A stretch of 45,568 nucleotides of DNA from a virus. The stretch is taken from IMG/VR virus record IMGVR_UViG_3300009008_000074, positions 1 through 45,568 of that record. The stretch is one strand, 5' to 3'. The translations under genes and the position numbers were made by a program. This document shows positions 24,765 to 34,074 of this stretch, one piece after another. Position 1 is the stretch's first letter. The number at the start of each line of letters is the position of its first letter. The notes under the pieces are model-generated. The model worked only from the letters and a program-made list of their open reading frames with translations. It made no database searches and was not told where the DNA came from.

Positions 24765-25701
24765 ACCCGTCCTAATCTTCGATGCGATGAATTTATTTCT
24801 TCGTGTCTATTCTGCAAACCCAACAATAAGCCAGTATGGACATCATGTCGGAGGTGTAGTCGGCTTTCTTAAGTCAATGAGAAATATCATTGATAAGTTC
24901 GCACCCTCCCAGATCTTTGTTGTCTGGGAGGGTGGCGGTAGTCAAAGACGCCGCGCCATCTATCCTGAATACAAGCATGGACGCAAGCCCAAGCGGATGA
25001 ATAAGTTCTTTGATCAAGAGATCCCAGACACAATTCAAAGTAGAAATAACCAGATTGCATCGCTGATTAGCATACTAAAGAACACACCCATATGCCAGCT
25101 TTATGTAGGCGACTGCGAAGCTGATGATGTTATCGGATATCTCTGCAAGTATAAGCTAAGAGACAGTGACAAGATTATCGTGTCGTCTGATCAGGATTAT
25201 TATCAACTGCTCAATGAGTCTACACAGATCTTTCGCCTAGGCAAAAAAGAAATTGTAAAAGCTTCGGATGTTCTGACTCTAACAGGTGTAACTGCTTCAA
25301 ATTATTGTGTCGCCAAAGCAGCCGCCGGAGATTCGTCAGATAACATCTCTGGCATCAAGGGCGCCGGATACAAGACGATGTCCAAGAGATTTCCATTTTT
25401 ACGAAACGAAGAAGAAGCAGATATTAAAAATATTTTTGACCATGCTTTAGCGAACATAGATAAGAAAATAAAGGTCTACAGAACGATCATAGATAATTTT
25501 GATATTCTGGAACGTAACTGGAAGCTTACATACTTAGATTCGAACAATTTAGCTGCAAATCAGGTGAATCAAATAGAGGATATCGTAGATACATTTGTGC
25601 CCTGCAAGAATAAGATAGGCATGATGAGGAAATTGATTCATGAGGGAATTCAAAACTTCGATGTCGAATCCTTGTTTCTTAGCTTTACTTATCTAGATTA
25701 A
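24745..25701 (+). CDS. 5'-3' exonuclease / flap endonuclease (RNase H-like)
   Basis: A FEN/PIN-type nuclease that likely removes RNA primers, supplying the activity missing from the small polymerase. Metal-binding acidic motifs are in order: LIFDAMNLF, FVVWEGGGSQRRRAIYPEYKHGRK, VGDCEADDVIGYL, VSSDQDYYQL, and GDSSDNISGIKGAG (helix-hairpin-helix). TTG 24745 is chosen as the start: a perfect GAGGAG lies 9 bases upstream, and it gives 318 residues. An upstream ATG (24706) would add 13 odd residues from inside dut. A strong hairpin lies in its coding sequence. Confidence 0.9.
   Translation: MDRQADRPVLIFDAMNLFLRVYSANPTISQYGHHVGGVVGFLKSMRNIIDKFAPSQIFVVWEGGGSQRRRAIYPEYKHGRKPKRMNKFFDQEIPDTIQSRNNQIASLISILKNTPICQLYVGDCEADDVIGYLCKYKLRDSDKIIVSSDQDYYQLLNESTQIFRLGKKEIVKASDVLTLTGVTASNYCVAKAAAGDSSDNISGIKGAGYKTMSKRFPFLRNEEEADIKNIFDHALANIDKKIKVYRTIIDNFDILERNWKLTYLDSNNLAANQVNQIEDIVDTFVPCKNKIGMMRKLIHEGIQNFDVESLFLSFTYLD
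24902..24934 (+). other. Very stable 12-bp hairpin inside the exonuclease gene
   Basis: CACCCTCCCAGA (24902-24913) is perfectly complementary to TCTGGGAGGGTG (24923-24934), with a 9-base loop. Nine of 12 pairs are G-C. It lies over codons for APSQIFVVWEGG. No U-tract follows, so it is not a standard terminator. It could control translation, mRNA processing or transcript ends. Confidence 0.6.
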
Positions 25702-25715
25702 AAAAGAGGTTATTA

Positions 25716-27140
25716 GTGACACACGAGCATAGTATTACGTTTGCATCTTACGGAAAAGACTTTCAAGAAAAAATCGTTCAGAGCTTGCTCACAGACAGAA
25801 TGTGGGCAGAACAAATGGCAGAGGTCATTAACATTGAATTCTTCGATCTTAAATATCTAAAGTTCTTAGCTGATCGATATTTTTCATACCACGAGAAGTA
25901 TAAAGATTTCCCGACTCTGCCTTTGCTTGTTTCAATTATTCGAGATGATCTAAAGACGGGCAACGATATCATTCTTCGTGATCAGATTGTTGATTACCTC
26001 CAGAGAATCAGGCACAATCCAAGTATGGGTGACCTTGAATATGTCAAGGATAAGGCACTTGATTTCTGTCGCAAGCAGGCATTTCGCGGCGCGCTTGAAG
26101 AGGCAGTTGATCTAATCCAGGTTGATAAGTTTGACGCAGTAATGGATCTCATGCGAACAGCAATGTCAGTAGGAACAACACCCTCAGTTGGACATGATTT
26201 CTTTGAGGACATGGAGGCACGATTCGTTCGAATTTCTCGCCACCCGATTCCGACAGGGATTCCAAAGCTCGATGAGAAATCAATCCTTGGCGGAGGCCTA
26301 GGTAAAGGAGAGATCGGTGTAGTTGCAGCCCCGACCGGAGTTGGTAAATCACATATGCTTGTTAGTCTTGGGTGCGCAGCGCTTCAGGCAGGATTCAATG
26401 TAATTCACTATACGTTCGAATTAACTGAGACTCGAACTGGCCTCCGCTACGACTCTAATCTCTGCGATATTCCAAGCAATGATATTCCAGAAAGAAAAGA
26501 AGAGGTCATAGCCTATTATGAAGAGAACAAAAATTCTCTCGGAAAGCTAATGATCAAAGAGTATCCCACCGGAACAGCAACCGTCCAGACACTTCGATCT
26601 CATATTGAAAAATTAAGCCTCAAAGGATTTATTCCGCACATACTGATTGTTGACTATGCAGATATCATGCGATCCTCACGACAATATGACTCAATGAGAC
26701 ACGAGCTCAAAAAGGTATATGAGGACCTTCGAAACCTAGCAATGGAAAAGAACCTCCCAGTATGGACTGCATCACAAAGTAATAGAGATGCAGCAAACTC
26801 AGACGTTATTGGCCTTGAAAGCATGGCTGAGTCATACGGAAAGGCACAGGTTGCTGACCTTGTTTTGTCAATCTCGAGAAAAGCAGAAGAGAAATCTACA
26901 GGCCTAGGGCGTCTATTTGTTGCAAAGAATCGAGCTGGCCGAGACGGAATCTTATTCCCGATTACAATCGATACTGCCAAGAGCAAGATTGCTGTTATTG
27001 AAGGAGCTGGTGAAATGTCGTTCTCTGATGCAAAGAACCAAAATGAGGGCGATCTCAAAAAACTGCTGCAACAAAAATGGAAACAAGTTAGTAAAATTGA
27101 TGTAAAAACTACAGATAAAGAAATCAGCGAGGAAAAATGA
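25716..27140 (+). CDS. DnaB-type replicative helicase (gp41-like)
   Basis: A 474-residue helicase that should unwind DNA ahead of the polymerase on the lagging strand. The helical N-terminal domain (about 1-150) is followed by a RecA-like ATPase: Walker A APTGVGKS (205-212), HYTFELTE (231-238, motif 1a type), Walker B ILIVDYAD (309-316), WTASQSNR (motif 3) and VAKNRAGRDG (arginine finger region). The start is GTG 25716, 14 bases after the exonuclease stop, with AGAGGT upstream. It overlaps the reductase gene by 4 bases. It is uninterrupted by inteins. Confidence 0.92.
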   Translation: MTHEHSITFASYGKDFQEKIVQSLLTDRMWAEQMAEVINIEFFDLKYLKFLADRYFSYHEKYKDFPTLPLLVSIIRDDLKTGNDIILRDQIVDYLQRIRHNPSMGDLEYVKDKALDFCRKQAFRGALEEAVDLIQVDKFDAVMDLMRTAMSVGTTPSVGHDFFEDMEARFVRISRHPIPTGIPKLDEKSILGGGLGKGEIGVVAAPTGVGKSHMLVSLGCAALQAGFNVIHYTFELTETRTGLRYDSNLCDIPSNDIPERKEEVIAYYEENKNSLGKLMIKEYPTGTATVQTLRSHIEKLSLKGFIPHILIVDYADIMRSSRQYDSMRHELKKVYEDLRNLAMEKNLPVWTASQSNRDAANSDVIGLESMAESYGKAQVADLVLSISRKAEEKSTGLGRLFVAKNRAGRDGILFPITIDTAKSKIAVIEGAGEMSFSDAKNQNEGDLKKLLQQKWKQVSKIDVKTTDKEISEEK

Positions 27141-29608
27141 CATTTACATATGATGATGCTTATGCAGGCGCCCTAAAATATTTTAACGGTGATGAACTTG
27201 CTGCTGGTGTATGGGCTGGCAAGTATGCACTGCAAGATAATGGCGAATTTTTTGAAACATCGCCAGATCAGATGCATCGTAGGTTAGCAAAAGAATTTGC
27301 GCGAATCGAAGCGAAATTTGATAACCCAATGTCAGAAGAAGAAATTTTTGACTCAATGGACCGGTTCAAGTATATCGTCCCTCAAGGCTCACCAATGTCA
27401 GCTGTCGGAAACGATATTCAAATGCAGTCGGTCGGAAACTGCTTTGTCATTGAGGCACCTCACGACTCATACGGCGGGATTCTAAAGACAGATCAAGAGC
27501 AAGTTCAGATCATGAAGCGCCGAGGAGGTGTAGGATTTGATATCTCTACAATTCGACCGCAGGGAATGCATACGTCAAATGCTGCAAAGACAACTGACGG
27601 CATCGGCGTCTTTATGGAACGATTTTCAAACTCCTGTCGTGAAGTTGCTCAAGGCGGCCGCCGCGGCGCCCTAATGATGTCAATCTCAGTCCACCACCCA
27701 GATATCATGACATTTATTAATATCAAGCGAGATCAAAGCAAGGTAACTGGAGCCAATATCTCAATCAGGCTCTCAGACGAATTCTTGACTGCTGTTGAGA
27801 ATGATGAAAACTATGAAACCCGATGGCCGGTAGATTCAACAGGTAATAACAGAGAACTCACAGCTAGAATGCCCGCTAAGGCTGTATGGGATGCAATCGT
27901 AGACTCAGCACATCAAACAGCTGAACCGGGCATCTTCTTTTGGGATAACGTTCTAAATACAACACCTTCTCAAATCTACAAAGATGAAGGATTTGAGACA
28001 GTGAGCTCAAATCCCTGCGGGGAAATTGTAATGTCAGCATTTGACAGCTGTCGGCTCCTCCTCCTCAATACGACATCATTCGTTGATGATCCATTCACTT
28101 CACGAGCCAGATTTAACTTCAAGCTATTCAATACAATGAGCCGAAAGGCCCAAAGAATGATGGATGACTTGGTTGAAATTGAAACTGAGAAGATTGATAA
28201 AATTCTGGCAAAGATTGAAGCAGACCCAGAACCAATTGAAGTAAAAAGGACAGAACTTGATCTTTGGAATAATGTCCGACAAATCGCTCTCTCTGGACGC
28301 CGAACAGGCTTGGGACAAACAGGGTTGGGCGACACGCTTGCAATGCTTGGCTTGAAATATGACTCAGAAGACGGAATTGCAATGACTGGAGAAATCTATC
28401 GTGCATTAGTTCTTGCTTCATACACAGAGTCTTGCTACCTTGCGAAAGAGCGAGGCCAATTCCCAATCTACAACTTCGAGAAGGAAGAGGGAAATCAATA
28501 TATCGAACGATTATTTGATACCTCACCAGAGTTACGAGAATTGCATCGTAAGTACGGCCGAAGAAATATTGCATTAACCACCACGGCGCCGTGCGGAAGT
28601 GTCTCATGTCTCACCCAGACAACCTCAGGTATCGAACCAGTGTTCATGCTCGAATATACCCGAAGGAAAAAGATCAACTCAAACGACCCAAATGTTGAAG
28701 CTGACTTCGTAGATGACCTCGGTGATCGATGGCAACACTTCACGGTATACCACCACAACCTAAAGAAGTGGATGGATATCACGGGCGAAACAGACATTAC
28801 AAAGTCACCATATTGTGGTGCTACAGCTAATGAGATCGACTGGGAACATGCTGTAGATGTTCAAGCAGTAGCACAAAAGTGGATTGATCACTCAATCAGC
28901 AAGACATTGAATCTACCCGAATCAGCAACAAGAGAAGACGTAGCCAAAGTATACTGGCGTGGGTGGAAAGCCGGACTCAAGGGCGCAACTGTATATCGAG
29001 ACGGATCCCGCGCCGGTGTCCTTGTTTCCAATGATACAGCAAATGAATCGGATGAAACATTCCAGCAACATCAAGCACCGCAGCGCCCGCACGAGCTTCC
29101 TTGCGAAATTCACCGAGCTTCAATCAAAGGAGAGAAATGGACGATTCTTGTTGGGCTAATGGATGGAAAGCCATACGAGATCTTCGGTGGGCTATCAAAA
29201 TATATTGAGATACCGCGTGTATATGAAAAAGGCGTTATCATCAAGCACCCACGCAAAACAAAGAATTCTGTGTATGATCTCAAGTTCGGGTTCAAGGGCG
29301 ATGAGTTTGCTGTCAAGGATGTCGTCGAGGTATTCGACAATCCCAACCATTCAGCGTTCACTCGAACAATCTCTCTGGCTATGCGCCACGGCGCCCCCGT
29401 ATCATTTATGGTTGAACAGCTTCAAAAAGATAAGGACACTGACTTTACGTCATTCTCGCGTGTAGTTGCCCGAGTTCTCAAGAAATACATTGAAGATGGA
29501 ACGAAGTCAAGTGAGAAGAAGTGTGACAACTGCAACGAAGAAGGTAGCCTGGTGTTTCAAGAGGGGTGTGTTACGTGCCTGGCTTGTGGAGGTTCAAAAT
29601 GCGGGTGA
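27137..29608 (+). CDS. nrdJ: Class II (B12-dependent) ribonucleotide reductase
   Basis: An 823-residue reductase making deoxyribonucleotides. Active-site residues are clear: N292-P-C294-G-E296 (radical Cys and its Asn and Glu partners), with redox pair C102 (GNCFV) and C305 (DSCRLLLLN). The TTTAPCGSVSCLTQTTSGIEPVF substrate-binding block follows. The N-terminus lacks an obvious ATP-cone and no small subunit gene is nearby, both consistent with the adenosylcobalamin class. The C-terminus (EKKCDNCNEEGSLVFQEGC...) is a Cys-rich zinc-ribbon-like tail that may relay electrons from thioredoxin. A phage thioredoxin lies at 35615. Confidence 0.93.
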   Translation: MTFTYDDAYAGALKYFNGDELAAGVWAGKYALQDNGEFFETSPDQMHRRLAKEFARIEAKFDNPMSEEEIFDSMDRFKYIVPQGSPMSAVGNDIQMQSVGNCFVIEAPHDSYGGILKTDQEQVQIMKRRGGVGFDISTIRPQGMHTSNAAKTTDGIGVFMERFSNSCREVAQGGRRGALMMSISVHHPDIMTFINIKRDQSKVTGANISIRLSDEFLTAVENDENYETRWPVDSTGNNRELTARMPAKAVWDAIVDSAHQTAEPGIFFWDNVLNTTPSQIYKDEGFETVSSNPCGEIVMSAFDSCRLLLLNTTSFVDDPFTSRARFNFKLFNTMSRKAQRMMDDLVEIETEKIDKILAKIEADPEPIEVKRTELDLWNNVRQIALSGRRTGLGQTGLGDTLAMLGLKYDSEDGIAMTGEIYRALVLASYTESCYLAKERGQFPIYNFEKEEGNQYIERLFDTSPELRELHRKYGRRNIALTTTAPCGSVSCLTQTTSGIEPVFMLEYTRRKKINSNDPNVEADFVDDLGDRWQHFTVYHHNLKKWMDITGETDITKSPYCGATANEIDWEHAVDVQAVAQKWIDHSISKTLNLPESATREDVAKVYWRGWKAGLKGATVYRDGSRAGVLVSNDTANESDETFQQHQAPQRPHELPCEIHRASIKGEKWTILVGLMDGKPYEIFGGLSKYIEIPRVYEKGVIIKHPRKTKNSVYDLKFGFKGDEFAVKDVVEVFDNPNHSAFTRTISLAMRHGAPVSFMVEQLQKDKDTDFTSFSRVVARVLKKYIEDGTKSSEKKCDNCNEEGSLVFQEGCVTCLACGGSKCG

Positions 29609-29622
29609 GTTCCTGAAGTCAT

Positions 29623-29650
29623 GTGTAAGTCATAATTCGCTAACTATAAT
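29623..29650 (+). promoter_or_regulatory. Candidate promoter before topoisomerase genes
   Basis: GTGTAA (29623-29628) is 16 bases before TATAAT (29645-29650), in the 62-base gap after the reductase gene. The same GTGTAA/G plus TATAAT pairing is seen at 18215 and 45367. Confidence 0.4.
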
Positions 29651-29670
29651 AACGCTGAATACGGAGACGC

Positions 29671-31509
29671 ATGAAATCAATTGAGCAAAAATATAAGAAG
29701 CTTGATGATATCGAGCACTGCTTGCTCCGTCCAGGAATGTATGTAGGGTCGACAAAAACACGCAAAGAAGTCATGAATCTCATTGACGAGGACGATGTTT
29801 TCTCTGAAAGAGAAGTAAGTGTCAATCCTGCCTTTATTAAGATATTTGATGAGATTATTTCAAATGCAGCAGATGAACACCGACGAAACAAAAAGCTTGA
29901 CTTAATTGAGGTCATCACTGACGCAGAGACTGGTGAAATTACTGTTAGTGACAATGGCGGAATTCCAGTAATTCTTCATTCTAAGCACAATGAATACATT
30001 CCAGAGATGATTTTCTCAAACCTAAAGGCTGGCTCAAATTTTGACGACACTGAGAATAGAATCGTCGCCGGAACCAACGGCGTCGGAGCAACTCTGACCA
30101 ACATATTTTCTTCAAAGTTTGCAATCGAAACGTGTGACAAAAAGAAGCTCTACACTCAAGAGTTCAGAAACAACATGCGCGCCAGGTCTGAACCTAAAGT
30201 CATCAAGTCGAAAAGCAGCAAGGGCTATACAAAGATATCGTATATTGCGGACTTCAATCAGTTTGGATTGAGCGGCCTAGATGATGATCACATTGAGATC
30301 ATGAGAAAGAGGTGTATTGACCTCGCAGCTTGCAATCCTTGTTTGACTGTAAGATTCAATGGGACAAAATACAGATACTCAACTTTCAATTCATACTGTC
30401 GCCTCTATATTGATGATATTGTCTATGAAGCCTCTGATCGTTGGCGAATTGGCGTAGGGTCATCTAGCGGAAGCCTAAAGCAAATATCATTCGTCAACAG
30501 TGTCGAGACAAAAGATGGCGGCACACATGTCGACGCAGTCTTGAGTCAAATTATTGCAGAGGTTCGAAAGAAACTCAAGAAGAAGCACAAAGTAGATCTG
30601 AAGCCAGCAGAGATCAAGAACCACATCTTTGTATTTGTAAGTGCAGATATTGTTAACTCATCATTCTCATCTCAGACCAAAGAGAAACTAATCACTGACC
30701 CACGTGACTTCGGGTCAAAGCACACACTCTCGGATAAGTTTCTAAAGTCTGTTTGTGAATCAGAGATGATCCAGAACATCTTAGACTGGGCAATTCAAAA
30801 GAAGGATGCAGATGAGAGAAAAGAGCTCAGAAAACTCAACAAGAAGCTCGGCAAAGAAAAGGTCCAGAATCTGATTGACGCCAAGGGAAAAGACAGGGAA
30901 TCTTGCACGCTAGCTTTGTTCGAGGGGAAGTCAGCCCTGGCAGCTTTTAGAAAGTTTAGAAATCCAATGATTCAAGGGTCTTTCCCGCTTAGAGGTAAAT
31001 TTCTAAACATCGCAGATATGCCGTCCTCCAAGATTATCAAGAACAAAGAGGTCTTATCTCTTCTTAAGGCTACCGGCCTTCGTCTTGGAGAGGATGCAGA
31101 GAATCTTAGATATGGAAAAATCTTGATCTATTCAGATGCTGATCCTGATGGAGATTCAATTGCCGGCCTGCTAACAAACTTCTTTGGGAGGTTCTGGCCC
31201 GACCTGCTAAAAGACAACAAACTTTTCCGAGTAATGACACCACTTGTTGTTGTCAAGAAAAAAGACAAAAAGCTGTTGTTCTACACAGATGAAGAATTTG
31301 TCGAATGGAAATCCGCAGAGGACAATATTAAATCCTGGGATATATCATACAAAAAAGGCCTCGCATCCCTCGCAGATGAAGAATACGAAGAGATTATTAG
31401 AAATCCAGAAATGTTTGCCCTTATTCCGGGTGATAACCTAAGGCAATCGTTGGACAATTGGTTCGGCTCAGATCCTGCAGTTAGAAAACAAAAGATTTTA
31501 AATAAGTAA
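29671..31509 (+). CDS. Type II topoisomerase large (ATPase/Toprim) subunit
   Basis: A 612-residue GyrB-like subunit. The GHKL ATPase has FDEIISNAADE (Asn helix), TVSDNGGIPV (94-100 region) and AGTNGVGATLTN (133-144). The Toprim metal site has EGKS (418-421) and DADPDGD (489-495). It corresponds to T4 gp39 plus gp60 in a single chain. With the subunit at 32069 it would relax or decatenate DNA during replication. CGGAGA precedes the ATG. The M23 peptidase gene separates the two subunits. Confidence 0.92.
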   Translation: MKSIEQKYKKLDDIEHCLLRPGMYVGSTKTRKEVMNLIDEDDVFSEREVSVNPAFIKIFDEIISNAADEHRRNKKLDLIEVITDAETGEITVSDNGGIPVILHSKHNEYIPEMIFSNLKAGSNFDDTENRIVAGTNGVGATLTNIFSSKFAIETCDKKKLYTQEFRNNMRARSEPKVIKSKSSKGYTKISYIADFNQFGLSGLDDDHIEIMRKRCIDLAACNPCLTVRFNGTKYRYSTFNSYCRLYIDDIVYEASDRWRIGVGSSSGSLKQISFVNSVETKDGGTHVDAVLSQIIAEVRKKLKKKHKVDLKPAEIKNHIFVFVSADIVNSSFSSQTKEKLITDPRDFGSKHTLSDKFLKSVCESEMIQNILDWAIQKKDADERKELRKLNKKLGKEKVQNLIDAKGKDRESCTLALFEGKSALAAFRKFRNPMIQGSFPLRGKFLNIADMPSSKIIKNKEVLSLLKATGLRLGEDAENLRYGKILIYSDADPDGDSIAGLLTNFFGRFWPDLLKDNKLFRVMTPLVVVKKKDKKLLFYTDEEFVEWKSAEDNIKSWDISYKKGLASLADEEYEEIIRNPEMFALIPGDNLRQSLDNWFGSDPAVRKQKILNK

Positions 31510-31519
31510 AAATAATCAT

Positions 31520-32056
31520 ATGACATTATTATTAGCTATGCTTTTGTCGACAAACAATACTGTGTGTTTTGCCCCTATTGATATTTCTAAATCTCATATT
31601 TCTTCTCGTTATGGAAAAAGGACATTTAAAAAAGGAAAAGTAATAAATGGTCATATGATAATGCTTAATCATGATCATCATAGTTTCCACCTTGGCGTAG
31701 ATATTGTAGCAAAAAAAGGTACCCACGTGAAAAATCAATTCCGCGGAAGGGTAATCAAAACTTACAAAAGCGATCGCAACGGATCTTACGTTCGGATTGA
31801 ACACAGTGACAAAGAGCATGATACGGTTCAAGTTCTTTACCACCATCTTGATAAAATCTTTGTAAAAGAGGATAGCTGGATCTACCCAGGAGAATTGATC
31901 GGAACAGTAGGGGATACGGGTACAGATCACTACCCACATTTACATCTCAGTGCTCGATATTTCTCTTATTCAACGAGACAAAAGAAGGATATTAACATTG
32001 AAGAAGTTTTTAAGTTCTGTAACTATGAATATAGACATCACGATTATGCCCGCTAA
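31520..32056 (+). CDS. M23-family peptidase (LytM-like)
   Basis: A 178-residue secreted metallopeptidase that probably cuts peptidoglycan cross-links. The N-terminus is a short hydrophobic signal-like segment (MTLLLAMLLSTNNTVCFA). Zinc ligands are H57-x3-D61 (HLGVD) and the HxH pair H140-L-H142; His108/109 in LYHHLD matches the family's third motif. RGRV...YVRIEHSD gives the usual strands. Its position between topoisomerase subunits is unusual and suggests a later insertion or a lysis role. No ribosome site is evident before ATG 31520, so the start is uncertain. Confidence 0.8.
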   Translation: MTLLLAMLLSTNNTVCFAPIDISKSHISSRYGKRTFKKGKVINGHMIMLNHDHHSFHLGVDIVAKKGTHVKNQFRGRVIKTYKSDRNGSYVRIEHSDKEHDTVQVLYHHLDKIFVKEDSWIYPGELIGTVGDTGTDHYPHLHLSARYFSYSTRQKKDINIEEVFKFCNYEYRHHDYAR

Positions 32057-32068
32057 GGAGAGCTTAAT

Positions 32069-33430
32069 ATGTTATTGAAAGATAAAAAGAGTACTTTTGT
32101 TGGTAGAACAGTAGAAAACTTCTTTGATAATGAGCTCAGAAGCTACGCGCTTTACACTATCACGAATCGAGCAATCCCGTCAGTGATCGACGGATTCAAG
32201 CCGTCACAGCGAAAGATTGCATATGCTGCAAAGCTAGTCTGGAAGACAGGCAAAGAAAAGCCAATGAAGGTGTTTCAGCTTGGGGGCTACGCAGCGTCTG
32301 CAACAATGTTCCACCACGGATCACTTGATGGCACAATCATCACGATGACACAGGATTTCAAGAACTCAATGTCTATCTTCGAGGGGATAGGTCAGTTTGG
32401 GTCTCTTCGATCTCCAGAGGCCGGAGCCCCGAGATACGTCGGTGTAAGGTTCAATAAAAACTTTAACCTGCTTTATAAAGACTTTGATCTCCTTGATCAC
32501 AAATACGAAGAGGGCGAGAAGATCGAGCCAAAGTACTTCCTGCCCATCATACCGACTGTCTTGCTAAACGGCGGCTCAGGTATCGCTGTGGGATTCTCAA
32601 CCAACATTCTGAATCGGAACCCGAAGGATTTAATCAAGGCATGTCTGAAGGTGTTAGCAGGAGAAAAATGCCCACCAGTCAGCCCGTGGATCAATGGCTT
32701 CACTGGTGAGTTCAGGCAGGTACCTGACGCGCCAAAGTCATGGGAGATTTACGGTAAGTACGAAGTAAAGAATACGACTAAGGTAGAGGTTACAGAACTT
32801 CCGCCGTCATTTACATACGAAAAGTACGAGGCTCATCTTGATTCATTAATTGAAACGGGCGCATTGTCATCATATGAAGACCATTCAGCTGAAACCCCGC
32901 ACTATATTCTAAAGTTCAAAAGGTCAGAGCTTGCAAAACTAACAAAGAGAGGTAGGCTTGAAAGCGTTCTCAAAATGAGAGAGCGAGTAGGTGAAAACTA
33001 TACAACGTTAGACGAAAACGGAGATCTAAAAGTATTTGAATCACCCGAGGAGATAATCCGATACTTTATCAAGTTCAGGCTCAAGTACTATACAATTAGA
33101 AAGAACCACCTGATATCAAAGCTCACAAAAGAGCTGTGGATCCTGGAGAATAGAAAACGGTTCATTGAGGAGATACTAGGCGGCAATCTCAAGATTAACA
33201 ACCGTCCCAAAAGTGATATTATTTCAAGCTTGAAAAAGATGAATTTCAAAAATCAAAATGGATCATACAACTATTTGCTGGATATGCCGATTCATAGCCT
33301 GACAAAGGAAAAAGCTGAAGAACTAAGGGCTTTGTATGACACTAGAAAAGAAGAGCTGGAAGAGGTTGGCAAAAAAACAACTAAAACAATGTTTGAGAAA
33401 GACTTGCGTGATCTTTATAAAAAGATCTAA
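32069..33430 (+). CDS. Type II topoisomerase DNA-cleaving subunit (gp52/ParC-like)
   Basis: A 453-residue GyrA/ParC-like subunit, close to T4 gp52 in size (442). Catalytic features are PSVIDGFKPSQRKI (38-50), the KVFQLGGYAASATMFHHG segment, and the active-site tyrosine Y123 in APRYVGV with Arg122 before it. The second half is coiled-coil (KNHLISKLTKELWILENRKRFIEE). No C-terminal beta-pinwheel is present, as in T4, so it is not expected to act as a supercoiling gyrase. TAAGGAGAG is a strong ribosome site. Confidence 0.92.
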   Translation: MLLKDKKSTFVGRTVENFFDNELRSYALYTITNRAIPSVIDGFKPSQRKIAYAAKLVWKTGKEKPMKVFQLGGYAASATMFHHGSLDGTIITMTQDFKNSMSIFEGIGQFGSLRSPEAGAPRYVGVRFNKNFNLLYKDFDLLDHKYEEGEKIEPKYFLPIIPTVLLNGGSGIAVGFSTNILNRNPKDLIKACLKVLAGEKCPPVSPWINGFTGEFRQVPDAPKSWEIYGKYEVKNTTKVEVTELPPSFTYEKYEAHLDSLIETGALSSYEDHSAETPHYILKFKRSELAKLTKRGRLESVLKMRERVGENYTTLDENGDLKVFESPEEIIRYFIKFRLKYYTIRKNHLISKLTKELWILENRKRFIEEILGGNLKINNRPKSDIISSLKKMNFKNQNGSYNYLLDMPIHSLTKEKAEELRALYDTRKEELEEVGKKTTKTMFEKDLRDLYKKI

Positions 33431-33432
33431 TT

Positions 33433-33438
33433 TATAAT
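33433..33438 (+). promoter_or_regulatory. Possible -10 box before the ClpP-like gene
   Basis: TATAAT lies 34 bases before the TTG start at 33472. No matching -35 was found at 16-18 bases, so this is weak. Confidence 0.25.
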
Positions 33439-33471
33439 AGAATATCTAATAACAAAAGAAGGAAATCAATA

Positions 33472-34074
33472 TTGATTAAGAATGTTAACATTGACGGTCG
33501 AATTAGCGAAGCAAAGCTTATGTACAACCCAATTGTCGTCAGGGTCGAGAAATTTACACCAGATGGTGCCAAGAAGTTCACATCAGATATGTCAGCAGCA
33601 CACAATTCCGGCCAAGATATCATCCCGATTGTGATTGACTCATATGGTGGACAAGTTTATAGCCTTATGTCAATGATTAGTGATATCAAAAACTCAAAGC
33701 TACCAGTGGCTACTATTGTTGAATCAAAGGCTATGTCTTGCGGAGCTGTTTTATTCACATTCGGAGAGGATGGACATCGCTATATGGCACCCGATGCCAC
33801 AGTTATGATTCACGATGTAAGCTCCGGAGGATTTGGAAAAATTGAGGAGCTTAAAGCAGACGTTAAAGAGGCTGAAAGGCTTGATACAAAGATTTACAAG
33901 ATGATGGCGCAAAACTGCGGGAAGAAGGATGATCACTTTAAAAAGATTGTTCACAAAAAAGGACATGCAGATTGGTTTCTTGATGCAGATGAGTGCAAGA
34001 AGAACAATGTATGTAATCATATACGAATACCCGCGTTTAATGTTAGTATTGATGTAACGATGGAGCTAGAATGA
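33472..34074 (+). CDS. ClpP-like serine protease
   Basis: A 200-residue protein of the ClpP/crotonase fold. The catalytic triad is readable: Ser89 in KAMSCGAVLF, His114 in TVMIHDVSSG, and Asp167 in HADWFLDADEC (compare E. coli RDRFLSAPEA). VIDSYGGQVYSLMSM near residue 55 matches the N-terminal SPGG region. It starts at TTG 33472 with AGAAGGA upstream. Phage ClpP-like enzymes often mature heads, but this one lies between topoisomerase and lysis-like genes, so it may instead help degrade or process host proteins. It overlaps the next gene by 4 bases. Confidence 0.82.
   Translation: MIKNVNIDGRISEAKLMYNPIVVRVEKFTPDGAKKFTSDMSAAHNSGQDIIPIVIDSYGGQVYSLMSMISDIKNSKLPVATIVESKAMSCGAVLFTFGEDGHRYMAPDATVMIHDVSSGGFGKIEELKADVKEAERLDTKIYKMMAQNCGKKDDHFKKIVHKKGHADWFLDADECKKNNVCNHIRIPAFNVSIDVTMELE

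Noticed and set aside
28582-28593. The palindrome CACGGCGCCGTG in the reductase gene as a binding site
   Set aside because: It falls in codons for the conserved TAPCG motif and can be explained by codon choice.
28128-28607. A 159-codon reverse-strand reading frame inside the ribonucleotide reductase gene
   Set aside because: The reductase is intact with all catalytic residues over this stretch; the reverse frame has shadow-like composition and no ribosome site.
30696-30717. TGACCC/GGGTCA inverted repeat in the topoisomerase gene
   Set aside because: Only 6 bp with a 10-base loop and no regulatory context; likely chance.
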